A DNA stretch of 6,593 bases, from contig JAHEEL010000130.1 in NCBI GenBank assembly GCA_024640745.1, positions 1-6,593 on the forward strand, given 5' to 3'. This DNA comes from Actinomycetes bacterium. GTDB lineage: Bacteria; Actinomycetota; Acidimicrobiia; Spongiisociales; UBA5794. The notes beneath the pieces are model-generated. The model was not told where the DNA came from and ran no database searches. It was given only the letters and a program-made list of their open reading frames with translations. Of this stretch, positions 5,153-6,593 are shown one piece after another. Position 1 is the stretch's first letter, and every line of letters begins with the position of its first letter. The position numbers were made by a program, and so were the translations under genes.

Positions 5153-6593
5153 GTGAGTTCCGCAGAAGCACCCTGGTGGCGTCGCGTGTTCTCGCCTGCA
5201 AATGTCGTGTCCGTCGTGGCCGGCGTCGTTGTCTTCATTGCCGGGATCACCGCGTGGGACACCAATGTGGGGGTCCTCGCTGCTGCGATTGCCGGAGCCG
5301 TCGTCACCGGCATCGTGTGGCTCATCTGGTGGACGGTGTCCGGGCCACCCGACATGGATCGTCTCCTCGGCACGCCGCGCCTCGGGACCATTCCCATCGA
5401 CCGACACGGCCCTGCGCCGACCCTAACGGACACGTCGTCTGCATCGAGCAGGGCCTATCGCCAGCTGCTCCAGGAGATCGAGAGCCGGACCAACGGCCAG
5501 GTGCTGCTCGTCTCTTCGCCTGCGCCCGGCCAAGGTGCGACCACCGTGGCGGTCAATCTCGCGGTGTCGGGCACCCAGCGCGGGAGGCGGATCGCTCTGA
5601 TTGACGGTGATATCGACGGCGATGGTGTTTCACGGTTCCTCTCGACCGGAATCGAGCCCGGGCTCACCGACCTTGCAGAAGGCGAATCGACACTTGCCGA
5701 CGCATCACGGCTCTGGAGCATCGGTCCGGAATCTGCTTTGCCGGTCGTACCGTCGGGATCGTCGAGCGTGGACTCGGAGGTCGCGCTCGCCGGTCCGGGT
5801 CTCGCGACTTCGATCGACCGGATTGCCGAGCGAGCAGATGCGGTGTTCATCGACGCTCCCCCGATCGCGTGGGACGGCGCGACCGGTCCGCTGGCCGCCC
5901 ATGCCGACGGCACGATCCTGGTCGTCACCAACGCCGCCACCGCCGCGAGCGTCGCCAATGCGCGAGACCGCCTTGCAGAAGCCGGAGCACCGGTCATCGG
6001 ATACGTGGCGAACCGCTCCAAACCTCCGTCGTTCTGGCGCATTCCCTACGTTCGGATGCTGAAGCGGATTGCCGCCACGTTCCTCGCCATTGCGATCATC
6101 TACTCGGCGTTCACAGCATTCAGGATCTACGAATCATGGGCGAGCGTGGATCGAGAGACGCTTGCGACTTCGGAAGCGGGCGAGGCTCTGCCGTCGACGT
6201 CCCTGCCCCCGGTCTCCGATGTCGAGATCGACGAGGATCCCGACGTGAAGCCAATCGAAGAGGTGGTGGTCGCCGCACCCACCATTGAAGGCGCGTATCG
6301 ATCGGTGTTGCTCATCGGCAACGACGAAGCTGCCGAACTCGCCGACGTCATCCTTCTGGCCGTCCTCCCCGCAGACGAGAGCCTTGCACCTTTCATGGTG
6401 TCGCTCCCGCGCGACCTCTATGTCCCAAATCGCTGCACGAACGGCTACGGGCGGATCAACACCGCCTACCGGGAGTGCGGAGACGTCAATGCACCCACGA
6501 TGCTCACGTTGGCGGTCGAGGACTTCACCGGTATCAAGGTCAATAACTTCGCCATCTTCGATTTTGCCGGATTCGAACAGGTCATCAACGGCG
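5153..6593 (+). CDS. BY-kinase-like P-loop domain fused to an LCP phosphotransferase domain (3' end outside window)
   Basis: A GTG at 5153, five bases after GGGGG, opens 480 codons with no stop before the window ends. Residues 17-35 and 39-62 are two membrane helices joined by a very short loop. PPDMDRLLGTPRLGTIP (65-81) matches the juxtamembrane linker of Wzc/CpsD-type tyrosine kinases, and SRAYRQLLQEIE (99-110) the helix before their P-loop. The Walker A equivalent is SSPAPGQGATTVAVNLA (121-137), with Ala129 where Lys is expected. Walker A' (LIDGDIDGD, D151/D153) and Walker B (AVFIDAPP, D234) are kept. No tyrosine cluster follows; a third helix (306-323) leads outside through an acidic linker to an LCP domain (from about 383): LLIGND, ADVILL (D398), SLPRDLYVP (R420, D421), GRINTAY and FDFAGFEQVING. 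LCP enzymes attach undecaprenyl-linked polymers to the wall. The predicted topology suits both domains. Nucleotide binding by the first domain is doubtful; the substrate is unknown. Confidence 0.85.
   Translation, partial: MSSAEAPWWRRVFSPANVVSVVAGVVVFIAGITAWDTNVGVLAAAIAGAVVTGIVWLIWWTVSGPPDMDRLLGTPRLGTIPIDRHGPAPTLTDTSSASSRAYRQLLQEIESRTNGQVLLVSSPAPGQGATTVAVNLAVSGTQRGRRIALIDGDIDGDGVSRFLSTGIEPGLTDLAEGESTLADASRLWSIGPESALPVVPSGSSSVDSEVALAGPGLATSIDRIAERADAVFIDAPPIAWDGATGPLAAHADGTILVVTNAATAASVANARDRLAEAGAPVIGYVANRSKPPSFWRIPYVRMLKRIAATFLAIAIIYSAFTAFRIYESWASVDRETLATSEAGEALPSTSLPPVSDVEIDEDPDVKPIEEVVVAAPTIEGAYRSVLLIGNDEAAELADVILLAVLPADESLAPFMVSLPRDLYVPNRCTNGYGRINTAYRECGDVNAPTMLTLAVEDFTGIKVNNFAIFDFAGFEQVING

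Noticed and set aside
5119..5604. Separate short genes (5119-5604, 5601-6062, 5869-6288) in place of one fusion gene
   Set aside because: Their translations are Arg-rich and motif-free, while the frame beginning with GTG at 5153 carries all the BY-kinase-like and LCP motifs without interruption.
5670..5984. Short direct repeat CTTGCAGAAG (5672 and 5970 areas)
   Set aside because: Only ten bases are shared, both inside coding sequence in the same frame (Leu-Ala-Glu codons). This is explained by codon preference.

Overview
The window is high-GC, densely coded bacterial DNA that most resembles an actinobacterium. Four things suggest this: a primary-type sigma factor with a basic N-terminus, TANNNT-type -10 elements, a LytR-CpsA-Psr (LCP) protein, and membrane proteins with long Thr/Ala/Pro-rich linkers. 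Acidimicrobiia or a relative is my best guess, but this rests on protein style and not on a marker gene. I see no tRNA, rRNA, CRISPR array, insertion sequence or phage gene.

Layout: (1) 2-1549 (+) is the C-terminal part of a HerA-like P-loop ATPase that begins outside the window. (2) 1575-1943 (-) is a small protein made of two CBS domains, convergent with the ATPase; an imperfect hairpin covers both stop codons. (3) 2021-3070 (-) is an RpoD/SigA-family sigma factor with a clear promoter upstream. A perfect hairpin lies in the 77-base gap between it and the CBS gene. (4) 3385-3825 (-) is a small single-pass membrane protein with a two-cysteine outer domain. (5) 4003-5100 (+), divergent from gene 4, is a membrane protein with a cytosolic zinc ribbon, one membrane helix, a Thr-rich stalk and an outer domain. 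(6) 5153 to the window end (+) is an open frame of 480 codons with no stop.

The last gene is the highlight. It has an N-terminal two-helix membrane hairpin, a cytosolic BY-kinase/CpsD-like P-loop domain whose Walker A lysine is replaced by alanine, a third membrane helix, and an LCP phosphotransferase domain. It therefore joins in one polypeptide functions resembling CpsC (membrane part only), CpsD and CpsA of capsule loci. The zinc-ribbon gene ends 52 bases upstream on the same strand and may be co-transcribed. I read genes 5 and 6, and perhaps 4, as a cell-envelope group. Genes 2 and 3 look like a regulatory pair. The ATPase has no visible partner here.
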